Assembly (NCBI RefSeq): GCF_015082335.1
Contig: NZ_BLRL01000001.1
Span: forward strand, 620,001 to 684,000
DNA length: 64,000 nt
DNA from: Moritella sp. F3
GTDB lineage: Bacteria; Pseudomonadota; Gammaproteobacteria; Enterobacterales; Moritellaceae
Direction of reading: 5' to 3'
The notes beneath the pieces are model-generated. The model did no database searches and was not told the origin of the DNA. It saw only the letters and a list, made by a program, of their open reading frames with translations. Each line of letters begins with the position of its first letter. Position 1 is the first letter of the stretch. Shown in pieces: positions 39,166 through 49,504 of the stretch. A program made the position numbers and the translations under genes.

Positions 39166-40116
39166 CTAATCCGCTAAAGACACTTCCTGTGTTAAATGAG
39201 TCACCTCATGTTCTCCCCGTAACTGTTTTATCAGTAGGTTAGCTGAGGTTTTACCTACAGAATAGTAACCGGGATCAATACTGAACGTATTAGGGAACAC
39301 AAAGGCTAATAATTCTGTAGATCCAACGCCAGACACTAATATATCATTACGTTCGAGCACCTGAAGACGTTTCGCAACCCCCATCGCTAGCGTATCACTG
39401 GCACAAACAATCGCCTGAGTTTCTGGCGTCAGTACCTTATCAGTCAGCTCATAAGCACTGGTATAACTCAGCTGCCCAGTTTGAAAATTAGGTTCAATAT
39501 TTGCTGACTTACAACAATCTAAATAAGCATTAAGGCGCATTAAGCCCGTCGTTTTGTCCTGCACATCCACACCGATGTAACTGATATGCTGCTTACCTTG
39601 CTCTTGAATGTACGTCATTGCCTTTTCAATCAGTCCGTAATTATCATAGCCAACAGATGAGACACATTGAGTATCGACGGCGATTACAACCGCTCGATAT
39701 GCTAGCTTTTCGACTGCAGATAAATCGCATCCTGTAAAACCAAATAAGATCACGCCATCGACATCTCTTTTTTTCAGTACCGCTAAATGTTCATTAGTCT
39801 TTTCAACGTCAAACTGACCTTCCATAATCAAAGCGTCATAACCAGCAGCATAAATAATTTCTAAAATACCACTTACGACTCTATTCTCAGACGCGGAATC
39901 TAGGCGTGATAAAATAATACCGATAACTTTAGCACTCCCGCCCCCCAGTACCTGCGCCGATTTAGACGGTACAAATCCAGACTCCTGAATCACCTGTTCG
40001 ACTTTTTCTCTTGTACTGTCTTTTACTTTAGGATCATTGGTTAATACTCGTGAAACGGTCGATTTTCCAACCCCAGCCAGTTTTGCAATATCAAGAATAG
40101 TGAGTTTTTTTGTCAT
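39166..40116 (-). CDS. treR: TreR, LacI-family trehalose operon repressor
   Basis: The 316-residue protein has a LacI helix-turn-helix (LTILDIAKLAGVGKSTVSRV) at residues 4-23, the hinge helix, and a periplasmic-binding-protein-like core. TreR of E. coli is 315 residues and binds trehalose 6-phosphate as inducer. It lies immediately upstream of treB and its likely operators (GGGAGCGCTCCC) precede treB, glk and the porin gene, so I infer control of all of them. A terminator separates it from glk. Confidence 0.9.
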   Translation of the reverse strand: MTKKLTILDIAKLAGVGKSTVSRVLTNDPKVKDSTREKVEQVIQESGFVPSKSAQVLGGGSAKVIGIILSRLDSASENRVVSGILEIIYAAGYDALIMEGQFDVEKTNEHLAVLKKRDVDGVILFGFTGCDLSAVEKLAYRAVVIAVDTQCVSSVGYDNYGLIEKAMTYIQEQGKQHISYIGVDVQDKTTGLMRLNAYLDCCKSANIEPNFQTGQLSYTSAYELTDKVLTPETQAIVCASDTLAMGVAKRLQVLERNDILVSGVGSTELLAFVFPNTFSIDPGYYSVGKTSANLLIKQLRGEHEVTHLTQEVSLAD

Positions 40117-40210
40117 AAATTTATTGGGCCTAATAGATACTTTTTATTATCGCTATCAGCGGGGTTTTTCAATTATTATGCAGTGATTATTTAAGGTAAT
40201 TCCCTCAGAG

Positions 40211-40250
40211 AAAAAAAGCCCTTTCACTTTACAATGATAAGGGCTTTTAT
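40211..40250 (-). terminator. terminator between glk and treR
   Basis: AAGCCCTT and AAGGGCTT form the stem; on the minus strand the stem is followed by a run of seven T. It ends glk transcription before treR. Confidence 0.85.
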
Positions 40251-40321
40251 TAACTAAATCTTGTCTGCATTAGGAAGTTAAAATCCAGCCTTATTAGTTA
40301 TGATTGTACCGTAAAGCATTA

Positions 40322-41281
40322 TTATTTAATAGACTCTAACTCTTGGCGAAGATAAACACTTGCCCCCAATAATCCGGGATTATCATGCCTAATTAAAAAA
40401 GTTGGAATCGAGGAAAGGTAACTTTTAAAACGCCCTTTTTCTTCAAAGAAATGCCTGAAATCGCTAGATTGAAATAAATCTGTAAAGCGTGGCACAATAC
40501 CACCAGCGATATAAACGCCACCTGTACAAGCGAGGTTTAATGCGAGGTTACCAGCAAAGCTCCCCATCACTTGGCAGAAAATATCTAGGCTGCGACGCGC
40601 GATATCACAACTTCCATCTAATGCAGCTTTAGATACGTCTTTAGGTTGGTCAAACTTGGCGCTCTGATCAGATAAAGTACACAGACTAGTATATACATTA
40701 ACTAACCCCTGCCCCGACAGAATACGTTCTGCAGAAACATGACCGAATTGCGCTTGTAATAGGAATAAAATATCAGCTTGCTCTCGTGTATTCACACTAA
40801 AGCTAACATGCCCTCCCTCACCATCTAAACTGACCCACTTACCAGCCGACTTAACTATGTGTGAAACACCAAGCCCCGTGCCAGGACCAAACACAGCGGT
40901 TGTGCCATCAACCTGAATTTCGCCACCACCAATTTGTATTTTCTCTTCAGGAGAAAGAAATGGTACTGCTAATGAAATCGCGGTGTAGTCATTAATTACA
41001 TATAGAGATGCTAACTGTAATTTATCTTGAAGCACTTGTTTAGAAAACGTCCAACTTAAATTAGTCATCGCCACATGATCATTTTCAACTGGGCATGCAA
41101 TACCAATACAAAGATGTTTTACTTCTCCTGGTAATATTTCAAAATATTGAACAAGTGCAGCTTCAAGTGTTGTAAATTCTGCACACGCAAACTCATTTAA
41201 TTTACTTAACATCCCCGTTTCAACGTCACAAACAGCAAGTCGAATATTTGTACCACCAATATCAGCAACAACAGATAACAT
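40322..41281 (-). CDS. glk: Glucokinase (E. coli Glk type)
   Basis: Glk phosphorylates glucose with ATP. The 319-residue protein has the phosphate loop DIGGTNIRLAV at residues 7-17, the catalytic Asp in VINDYTAIS, the FGPGTGLGVSHI motif and the C-terminal GGVYIAGGIVPR segment of the Glk family. Its place next to the trehalose genes makes sense, because TreC yields one free glucose per trehalose. A GGGAGCGCTCCC operator lies 101 bp upstream, so it is probably in the TreR regulon. Confidence 0.95.
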   Translation of the reverse strand: MLSVVADIGGTNIRLAVCDVETGMLSKLNEFACAEFTTLEAALVQYFEILPGEVKHLCIGIACPVENDHVAMTNLSWTFSKQVLQDKLQLASLYVINDYTAISLAVPFLSPEEKIQIGGGEIQVDGTTAVFGPGTGLGVSHIVKSAGKWVSLDGEGGHVSFSVNTREQADILFLLQAQFGHVSAERILSGQGLVNVYTSLCTLSDQSAKFDQPKDVSKAALDGSCDIARRSLDIFCQVMGSFAGNLALNLACTGGVYIAGGIVPRFTDLFQSSDFRHFFEEKGRFKSYLSSIPTFLIRHDNPGLLGASVYLRQELESIK

Positions 41282-41381
41282 TTTCTCTCCTTAAATAATT
41301 TATAGTCATACCAAATCCATTAAATATGTGCCCTGCCTCAAGCTTATCTTACTCGTGCAATTACTCACGCGACAATGAAAA

Positions 41382-41395
41382 TGGGAGCGCTCCCC
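41382..41395. promoter_or_regulatory. TreR-like operator, glk side
   Basis: TGGGAGCGCTCCCC contains the 12-bp core GGGAGCGCTCCC. It lies in the 299-bp divergent region, 101 bp from the glk start. Confidence 0.8.
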
Positions 41396-41493
41396 AAAAG
41401 ATGACTATAACATAAGTATTTATAGTTATCTTGATCACAGTATTCATGATGATGACTTTCTTCCTATTAATTTACATTGCACCATAACGCCAC

Positions 41494-41507
41494 TGGGAGC
41501 GCTCCCA
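41494..41507. promoter_or_regulatory. TreR-like operator, porin side
   Basis: TGGGAGCGCTCCCA is a perfect 14-bp palindrome 74 bp before the porin start. Its centre is 112 bp from the glk-side operator, close enough for repressor looping. Confidence 0.8.
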
Positions 41508-41550
41508 ACGCAAGTTAAATAACAAATAAAATAATAAATAGCGCAACTAA

Positions 41551-42783
<1,233 letters not shown>

Positions 42784-42831
42784 AATTAAGCTGGCGCTAC
42801 GATTATCGCTATTGATATCTACTTAGAACAT

Positions 42832-42858
42832 GCACCCAAATTTATTCGCTTTGGGTGC
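42832..42858. terminator. stem-loop after the porin gene
   Basis: GCACCCAAA and TTTGGGTGC form a perfect 9-bp stem around nine bases. No strong T-run follows, so termination efficiency is uncertain. Confidence 0.6.
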
Positions 42859-43033
42859 TCAGCAGTAGCCTTTCTTCACAGGTTGCAACACAATTAGCGT
42901 CATTACATTAACCAATGGTAATATTCACCACATTTATCAGGATAATCCAAGGTATCAATCTGTTATTCACAGTGGGCGTGGTATCATTCACTTCCTTAGT
43001 TCCGATCCCCCAACCAGTTTAATTTGATAGCCT

Positions 43034-43957
43034 ATGCCTTTATCCAAACTTACAAGTAACACCTTTAATTTTTCTTCACACCAGAAGGGAATCATAGCGT
43101 CAGTAATAGCGTCGTGTTTATTTGCATTACTGCCCCTGTATGTCCAGTTTCAACCTACTTGGCCAGAAACAGCTGTTGCCGAAGGCGCTGGTCATTGGCT
43201 CACCGGGCAAAGGGTTTTGTGGAGTTCGGTGATTATGCTATTGGGTTTAACCTTAGTTGGCCGGTTCTCAATGTTGTGGGAACAATTAAAACAATGGCGA
43301 TTGTGGCCTAGATTCTTATTCTCCGCCTGTTTAATTGCGCCACAGTTTTGGCTGTTTATCTGGGCGCCGCTACAGGGGGAAATACTTTCTGTTGCATTAG
43401 GCTATTTTGCGCTACCGCTAGTCTTAGTTGCCGTGGGTTATTTTGTCTATGGTGAACAATTAAGCCGTGTACAGGTAATCGCATGTATCATTGCTGCTTG
43501 TGGTGTTGTTTATGCTTATGTCATTGCCGATGGCATTTCTTGGATTGTGTTTGTGATTGCCTTAGGGTATCCGCTGTACTTTATGAATCGCCGACGTCAC
43601 CCAATGGCGAGCGATCTGGTATTCACCTTAGACAACCTGTTTTTACTACCGTTCGCACTGCTTGCCATGCTCTATTTACAACCCTTTAGTGATTGGCAAC
43701 AAATCGAAGTTTCGTCTTGGGCTTATTACCTAGGACTCGGGATCACAGGCACACTGCCCATGCTGTTATTTTTATACGCTTCACAAATGCTGCCACTTAG
43801 CCTGTTTGGTTTATTGACCTATTTAGAACCGACATTGGTTTTTTGTGTTGGCTTATTACTGGGTGAACGTATTGAGTTAATCCAATGGCCTATCTATGGC
43901 GCTATTATGCTTGCTTTGGTATTAATCGCGATAGACAGTTATAAACGACGCGGTTAG
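43034..43957 (+). CDS. EamA family (RarD-like) transporter
   Basis: The 307-residue protein has ten membrane helices in two EamA repeats. Length, the GQRVLWSSVIML start of helix two and the LLTYLEPTLVFCVGLLLGE motif fit the RarD branch. RarD-like proteins are putative drug or metabolite exporters with unknown substrates. The gene stands alone after the trehalose porin gene. Confidence 0.87.
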   Translation: MPLSKLTSNTFNFSSHQKGIIASVIASCLFALLPLYVQFQPTWPETAVAEGAGHWLTGQRVLWSSVIMLLGLTLVGRFSMLWEQLKQWRLWPRFLFSACLIAPQFWLFIWAPLQGEILSVALGYFALPLVLVAVGYFVYGEQLSRVQVIACIIAACGVVYAYVIADGISWIVFVIALGYPLYFMNRRRHPMASDLVFTLDNLFLLPFALLAMLYLQPFSDWQQIEVSSWAYYLGLGITGTLPMLLFLYASQMLPLSLFGLLTYLEPTLVFCVGLLLGERIELIQWPIYGAIMLALVLIAIDSYKRRG

Positions 43958-44050
43958 TACTATATTGGAATAGGCAGCAGCGAGTTCATTTTATTATTGT
44001 GCCAAACCTAAATTGATTAAGCTTTAGTACCTTCTAACTTAAAGGATCTC

Positions 44051-44617
44051 ATGAACCCAAACTTCATTAAGCAATTAGAGCAACATGAATTCACGGCTTT
44101 AGATATTGATATATTAACTCGTGTTGCAAAGCCATTATTGCTTCCCGCTCAGCATATATTGTTGAACCAAGGTGAAGTTGCCGACTCGTTTTATTTCATT
44201 TTAGAAGGTACCTGCCATGCTTGTTATATTACTCAGCAAGGTAAGCAATTTAGTAAAGAATTCTATTGGGAACAGGATTGGATAATTGGCTTTGAATCCC
44301 TGATAAATGGGCTTCCTTCGCCATATTTGGTGGAAACGTTAACAGCTACAGCACTACTTTGTTTACCCATATCCTCTGTTCAGGAGTGGCGAAATAAGTC
44401 ACACCCTTTATATATTAAGTTACTAGAAACACAGCTAATGTATAAAGAAAATAAAGAGCGCTTCATGCTACATACGCCCAAAGAGCGATACGAAATCTTC
44501 TGTCGAGACTTCCCCCTACTACTCACACGGCTAAATGATTACCAGATTGCAGCTTACCTTGGGATCACTCATGTCAGCTTAAGTCGTATTAAAACAAGAA
44601 TAAAAGATAATAATTAA
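44051..44617 (+). CDS. Crp/Fnr-like regulator (short form)
   Basis: The 188-residue protein has a cyclic-nucleotide-binding-like roll at about 15-115 (HILLNQGEVADSFYFILEG) and a C-terminal helix-turn-helix (DYQIAAYLGITHVSLSRIKTRIK). The layout matches Crp/Fnr regulators common in Bacteroidetes and also found in Gammaproteobacteria. It lacks Fnr cysteines. A GGATC sequence precedes the ATG. elaA follows on the same strand 70 bp downstream. Confidence 0.88.
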   Translation: MNPNFIKQLEQHEFTALDIDILTRVAKPLLLPAQHILLNQGEVADSFYFILEGTCHACYITQQGKQFSKEFYWEQDWIIGFESLINGLPSPYLVETLTATALLCLPISSVQEWRNKSHPLYIKLLETQLMYKENKERFMLHTPKERYEIFCRDFPLLLTRLNDYQIAAYLGITHVSLSRIKTRIKDNN

Positions 44618-44687
44618 CATAAGTTAACGATAATACCTTCCTGAGTTGCTAAATTTTATCCAAATACTCAACACTTAGGATAAATAA

Positions 44688-45140
44688 ATGATTATTTGGC
44701 AAACGCTTCCTTTTAATAAACTCTCCACATTACAGCTTTATGAGCTTATCAAGCTAAGAGTAAATATTTTTGTTGTAGAACAGACCTGCCCTTATCCAGA
44801 GTTAGATGACAAAGATACCATTGACGATGTATATCATCTTTGCGGATCACAAAACGACGAGATTATTGCATATGCAAGATTACTCCCTGCTGGTATATCT
44901 TATGAAAATGTCAGTTTAGGGCGCGTTGCGACGAAAGACACAGCTCGCGGAAATGGTCTTGGCCATCAACTGATTATAGAAGCATTGAAACAATGTGAAC
45001 AGCATTGGCCAGGTAAAACTATTGATATTGGAGCACAAGAATACTTACAAAGTTTCTACCAAAAGTACGGATTTAAACCTATTTCTGAAGTATATATGGA
45101 AGACGGTATCCCACACATTGATATGCGTTTAAATAAATAA
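44688..45140 (+). CDS. elaA: ElaA-like GNAT acetyltransferase
   Basis: The 150-residue protein follows E. coli ElaA: KLRVNIFVVEQTCPYPELDD at about 27-46, the acetyl-CoA loop RGNGLGHQLI at about 88-97, and IGAQEYLQSFYQKYGF at the C-terminal strand. The substrate of ElaA is unknown. AGGAT sequence precedes the ATG. It ends 217 bp before the lipase gene on the other strand. Confidence 0.92.
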   Translation: MIIWQTLPFNKLSTLQLYELIKLRVNIFVVEQTCPYPELDDKDTIDDVYHLCGSQNDEIIAYARLLPAGISYENVSLGRVATKDTARGNGLGHQLIIEALKQCEQHWPGKTIDIGAQEYLQSFYQKYGFKPISEVYMEDGIPHIDMRLNK

Positions 45141-45357
45141 TAATCGGTATAGCCCTGTCGTTATTCCGATTATCCCTTGGGTGTCTTTTAAAAGAACTTT
45201 AACAGCATCTAGAATGTGAACTCCAGGAGATGGGATGGACCAATTCTCTAGAACCTTCTGTGAGTCAGCTGTCATCAGTATCATGGCACCAAAACCCACT
45301 ACTGGACAGTAGTGGTACTTAATGGTGATAGAGCTACCCTTGTTAATCAGCCGAGTA

Positions 45358-46371
45358 TTACAGCTGCCCAGCAAACAATTCAAACACGGGGATGTCATTG
45401 TCATCCAGCATACCCATGACTTCGGGATAGCCCACTACATGCTGGTATATACCTTGTGCCAAATAGTTAAACAACAAAGGCTTAAACCGACCTTTTATAG
45501 GCTTAGCGTCAGCCTCAATTTGTTGATAGCCTTTACCCCATGACATCGCCAGCATGGCCCAGATCATGCCAATCACAAGCGGCCCTGGCAGCAGAAAGTC
45601 GGACTTGTATAAAAGGAACAACTTGCGCAGAGACTTATGATTCCAGGCATGGGGCGCTACATCTAAGGAATTGGCCACACGAATACATTCACCCGCTGCA
45701 AAGCGTTGGTCGGAATACTTGGCGAAGTCTTTATTACCTGCAGAAGGCCCCGCAAAAGCAACCGTCGATATTTTTGCGCTCTCAGGCAATTCTTCGCCTT
45801 GAATATCCTTCAACCACAAAGCCAGCGTCGGCGCTAAAGCACCACCCAAGCTGTGCCCAGTCACACAAATATCAACGGCGTCTTTACCCTCAATGTCGCC
45901 CTGTAAAAATTCTAATAAGCTTTTTCCTTCTCCAGGTACACCGGGTTCCGCAATCATTTCCTGTAACTTGGTTATGCCAATTTCAGTACTCTTAGAAATT
46001 TTTGGCCTCAACCTAGCCGCAGGTTTTCCGTACGGCCACCTAACCATGCAGGTCACTTGAAAATCTTCTATTAACCAGTCTTTCAACCCCACAGGGTTAG
46101 TGCCGCGTATGCCGATAACATATCGTGACGGATCTTTAATATTGCGCACAAGGTACATTAAATTGTCATCAAACAAGGCAAGGTCGAAGATAAATACTCC
46201 CGGCCCCCAGACCAACTCCCATTCATCTTTAACAGGTGCCCAGCTGGTTAAGGCATGCTTAATATCTTTCTCAATTTTTTGAGAATTACACTTATCGGGA
46301 CCAATTAAATCAAATCCATAGTAAGACATATAAGCAAAGGCCAACATGGTTTGGCTTTTTGAATAACTCAT
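45358..46371 (-). CDS. Class 3 lipase-like alpha/beta hydrolase
   Basis: The 337-residue protein has the lipase class 3 motifs: RGTNPVGLKDW at about 89-99 (oxyanion region) and nucleophile Ser174 in TGHSLGGALAP. Asp in NSLDVAPHAWNH and a downstream His probably complete the triad. There is no signal peptide, so it should act in the cytoplasm or at the inner membrane. It lies 78 bp downstream of the lipoxygenase-like gene on the same strand, so it probably supplies free fatty acids to that enzyme. Base composition is more GC-rich than neighbours. Confidence 0.88.
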   Translation of the reverse strand: MSYSKSQTMLAFAYMSYYGFDLIGPDKCNSQKIEKDIKHALTSWAPVKDEWELVWGPGVFIFDLALFDDNLMYLVRNIKDPSRYVIGIRGTNPVGLKDWLIEDFQVTCMVRWPYGKPAARLRPKISKSTEIGITKLQEMIAEPGVPGEGKSLLEFLQGDIEGKDAVDICVTGHSLGGALAPTLALWLKDIQGEELPESAKISTVAFAGPSAGNKDFAKYSDQRFAAGECIRVANSLDVAPHAWNHKSLRKLFLLYKSDFLLPGPLVIGMIWAMLAMSWGKGYQQIEADAKPIKGRFKPLLFNYLAQGIYQHVVGYPEVMGMLDDNDIPVFELFAGQL

Positions 46372-46395
46372 GATCTATTTCCTTTTCATTAGGCG

Positions 46396-46443
46396 CGGTA
46401 ACCCCTCCATCAAGCAAATGCTTAACAGAGGGACTTATTACCG
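46396..46443 (-). other. hairpin between lipoxygenase-like and lipase genes
   Basis: CGGTAA and CCCTC at 46396-46407 pair with GAGGG and TTACCG at 46428-46443, with a small bulge. No T-run follows on the minus strand. It may stabilise the upstream mRNA segment in the two-gene unit. Confidence 0.45.
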
Positions 46444-46449
46444 TGTTAA

Positions 46450-49128
46450 TTAATAACCAGGTCCGGTATGCAGTACTGAGGGTACTGAACGGAAATAGTT
46501 GTAGTTGCGCTGCTTATCTTCTTCCGTAGCAGTCCACTCAGTCTCTAACTTAGCAAGATCTTCTTGCAGCTGGTCAAACACCTTGTGCATGTCGTCCTTA
46601 TACTTCGCATCGACACCATTGAGCAGACTAGTAAAATCACCTTGTAATAACGTGAACCTAGCCTTGCCGGTTGCCAATGCCACGAATGCCAAAGAGCGCC
46701 ATTCATTAATAGCGGGGGTGCCGCCATCCATAGGCACTTGAACCTTGCTAATGCGAGGGTCCAGTGCCGCACGTATACCCGTTGTGCCATAAACTTGGTG
46801 ACGAACAACCGTGTGGTGAATAGTGTCCGAAGCAAAGCGTGCAACACCCGCCTTAGTCTGGAAGCCCTCATAACGCGCAGGTAAGCCCTTGATCATGACT
46901 TGTAACAAGCCCGCGTGGAAATCTTGCAAGTACTTATCCGCTTGTACCGCTGCATCATCCGTATAAATAATATCGATCAATGCCGTGGTATAGCCATTCC
47001 AGATTTTAGCGTAATCTAACTCCCACTTAATACAGGCATTCGGCAATAGCTCGCCGGGCTTACCCGCAGACCCCTGCATAGTCAGCATCGCAGCACGCGC
47101 TTCAAAATCTTCATCTGCGCCATACTCGAAGTTGGAATAGCAGTCATTTAAGTGGTGCACCAAGCTATCATGGGTGGTCGCAAAAATTTGACTAAACACC
47201 GCGCCCTCTTGAACCAAGTGTTCGGTAGTAATTTCTTCCGCCAACTCATGGGCAAAGAAGTGCAAATACATGAATGTTCTGAATGGATGCGCCCATTGCC
47301 CTTGCGCCTCAAAAGCATCATGCATCGCCACTTCAACCAGGTTATAAGTCATATGTATTTCAGCCAAGTGCTTACCGCTGATAACTTGATAATACATAGA
47401 AGCTAATACCAAGCTTTCCGCACGACGGAAGCTAGGGCTGCGCGGATCGGCTAGCAATACATCAGTGGAGTGAGGCGCCACGACAGAAATCAATTCCAAA
47501 CGCTTCTTTGTGCTGTTGACTTTAAAGTAAGCCGCACCGCCATAGGACTCATAATCAGGCTTGGTTTCATAGTTTTCTAAGAAGCGGAAATCAATGGTCA
47601 ACATACCCTCGCCCATTTCTGGTGCAGGCTTTAAGAAAGGCGAAGCCACACCAGACTCGGCCAAATATCCCAACAACTGGCCTTCTTTAAAAGCAGCAAT
47701 CGCAGGCTCAGGCGCTGTGTCCATCTTGCCGCCGTCGGGTAGATGTAAACCAAATATTTTCTTCGTAAACAAGCTAGGCCAGTATTCAGAACCGTCGCTC
47801 CAAATAGCCATACGCTTTTTATTGGTCAATGGGATTTTAACATTCGCTTGAGGTAGGTAGTGATCCAGTATCGCCATGACAGAGAAAGCGGTCCTTGCTG
47901 TCTTTATCAATTTTTTAAACAGAGTGACTGATTCCTCGATATTAACAACGGCAGGAATACTCAAACGCTGCAGTAAAAACTCGGGGTGCACTTGATAGTA
48001 TGGCTTCAAGTTGGTTTTTGCAGGTGGCTTTTTACCACCATAAACTTCCGTCAAATTAAACGGATGAGGAAAACGGTCTGCGCTAACCAAAAAGAAATAC
48101 AACGGCGACCAAATCGTATTACTCAACATTACGAGGAAACCACCGAGGGTCTTCGGCAATAAAACCACCGTCAATACCAAACCTGTAATACAAGCACCCA
48201 CAAAACCCCATAGAGCCAAAGAGCCCTCAGGTAGCACCACTGCAACTGACTGAGAAAATCCAATGTCTGCAGCCGTCACTTTTAAGATTGCGCTGTACAG
48301 TAAAATACCAGAGATAGTACTAATCGTATGGAATGCAGTGCTCTTCCAGGGAGTAGCTGTACCGATCAACAATGCCGTTAGCTGCAATGCTGCCTGCCCG
48401 ACTAGCAACCACGCAATGGTTTCTCCGCCTGCAGGGATTGTACCGGTTAGCACCATGATTATTTGAGCAACTTGAATACCCGCCAGCACTAATGGCACAA
48501 AGGCCTGTGCACCGCCAAAGAACAAGGCGAAACCCAAACCAAAACAGGCGCCGCCCGCAAGATAGAGCATGGCAAAGCGCATGTCTGCATGAGTCACAAC
48601 CATACAAGTAATAAAGAAGAAGATGGTAGTAACCACAGGGGCTAAATTTAATAGGCGAAGATTTAAAATGAATACGCCAAACTTAGTTCGCGTTTGCTGA
48701 AAGGCATGACCGCTCAGTAACAAACCCAATTCAAACACCATACCCAAAACACTACCAATGATAGTGAACAAGAAAGGCAACCACGTCCATGCGGCCATAT
48801 TCGCCCCAGCCTGAGGTGGTTTCAAAAAGGTAAACAAATCACCCAACCAAGCCAAGCCCGTAACAGAGGGATTGAACAGCTGAATAAACATAACGCTAGA
48901 CAGCATTGCCATAAACAACAAACTCAATATAGAAAAAATTGAGGGCAAGATTGCATAGGTAGGCTGTTCTGGTTTTTGAAAGCGGACTTCATCCGCATAT
49001 TGAATAGGTATTGGGGTAGGTATAGGTGATCTTTTTATTTGTCTGACGACGTCATTACCGACACTTTTAATGGATGCAGTATCCAGTCCCGCATCATCCT
49101 TCAGTTGAACTGCAGTTTCCTTTTTCAT
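46450..49128 (-). CDS. Membrane-fused lipoxygenase-like protein
   Basis: The 892-residue protein joins two parts. Residues about 58-350 form roughly nine membrane helices of no family I recognise. Residues about 375-892 resemble lipoxygenases: His587 and His592 in KHLAEIH form the His-x4-His iron pair, and His614-x8-His623 in HPFRTFMYLH matches the next conserved helix. HHTVVRHQVYG at 771-781 aligns with the third-ligand motif His-Ala-Ala-Val-Asn, giving His772 but Arg776 in place of the usual Asn or His. There is no PLAT domain and the C-terminal residue is Tyr, not Ile. It should oxygenate polyunsaturated fatty acids at the membrane, if active. Confidence 0.8.
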   Translation of the reverse strand: MKKETAVQLKDDAGLDTASIKSVGNDVVRQIKRSPIPTPIPIQYADEVRFQKPEQPTYAILPSIFSILSLLFMAMLSSVMFIQLFNPSVTGLAWLGDLFTFLKPPQAGANMAAWTWLPFLFTIIGSVLGMVFELGLLLSGHAFQQTRTKFGVFILNLRLLNLAPVVTTIFFFITCMVVTHADMRFAMLYLAGGACFGLGFALFFGGAQAFVPLVLAGIQVAQIIMVLTGTIPAGGETIAWLLVGQAALQLTALLIGTATPWKSTAFHTISTISGILLYSAILKVTAADIGFSQSVAVVLPEGSLALWGFVGACITGLVLTVVLLPKTLGGFLVMLSNTIWSPLYFFLVSADRFPHPFNLTEVYGGKKPPAKTNLKPYYQVHPEFLLQRLSIPAVVNIEESVTLFKKLIKTARTAFSVMAILDHYLPQANVKIPLTNKKRMAIWSDGSEYWPSLFTKKIFGLHLPDGGKMDTAPEPAIAAFKEGQLLGYLAESGVASPFLKPAPEMGEGMLTIDFRFLENYETKPDYESYGGAAYFKVNSTKKRLELISVVAPHSTDVLLADPRSPSFRRAESLVLASMYYQVISGKHLAEIHMTYNLVEVAMHDAFEAQGQWAHPFRTFMYLHFFAHELAEEITTEHLVQEGAVFSQIFATTHDSLVHHLNDCYSNFEYGADEDFEARAAMLTMQGSAGKPGELLPNACIKWELDYAKIWNGYTTALIDIIYTDDAAVQADKYLQDFHAGLLQVMIKGLPARYEGFQTKAGVARFASDTIHHTVVRHQVYGTTGIRAALDPRISKVQVPMDGGTPAINEWRSLAFVALATGKARFTLLQGDFTSLLNGVDAKYKDDMHKVFDQLQEDLAKLETEWTATEEDKQRNYNYFRSVPSVLHTGPGY

Positions 49129-49504
49129 GTAAGTCCTTTTTGCTTATTTATTATTTAAGTGAGATCTATATCCGATATTCCGCACTTTTGACAACTCTTT
49201 TAAAGGAGTTACCTACACGTTCGTAAAAGATACGATTGTGCCCATAATGGATTTTTAAATGTGAATAAGAATATTTAATATGGCATGGAAACTTTTTAAT
49301 ATTCAATAATTACAATTATAATTATACTGATTGTGATCTACTCACCAGTAATAATATCTATTTAGGGGTGTGGAATGTCGGTTTTATCATTATTACTAAC
49401 AAAAAACTGGACGTTCGCAATTAGAAAAATTATTGCTACCTAATTATTAAACGGTCGAAGGATACCAGTTTGCTAACGCAGAAAGGGGCAAGTTTGGCTT
49501 AGTG
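49129..49504. other. intergenic region before the lipoxygenase-like gene
   Basis: This 376-bp AT-rich gap must hold the promoter of the lipoxygenase-lipase unit. I see no gene, strong hairpin or recognisable operator. Confidence 0.4.

Noticed and set aside
45129..45404. A 91-codon minus-strand frame between elaA and the lipase gene
   Set aside because: Its first part overlaps the lipase coding region in another frame, its start lacks a ribosome site and the protein resembles nothing I recognise. It could be a lipase-tail remnant but is not supportable.
45358..49128. Prophage or integrative element carrying the lipase and lipoxygenase genes
   Set aside because: No integrase, attachment repeat, tRNA or transposase was found at either side; only a composition difference suggests transfer.
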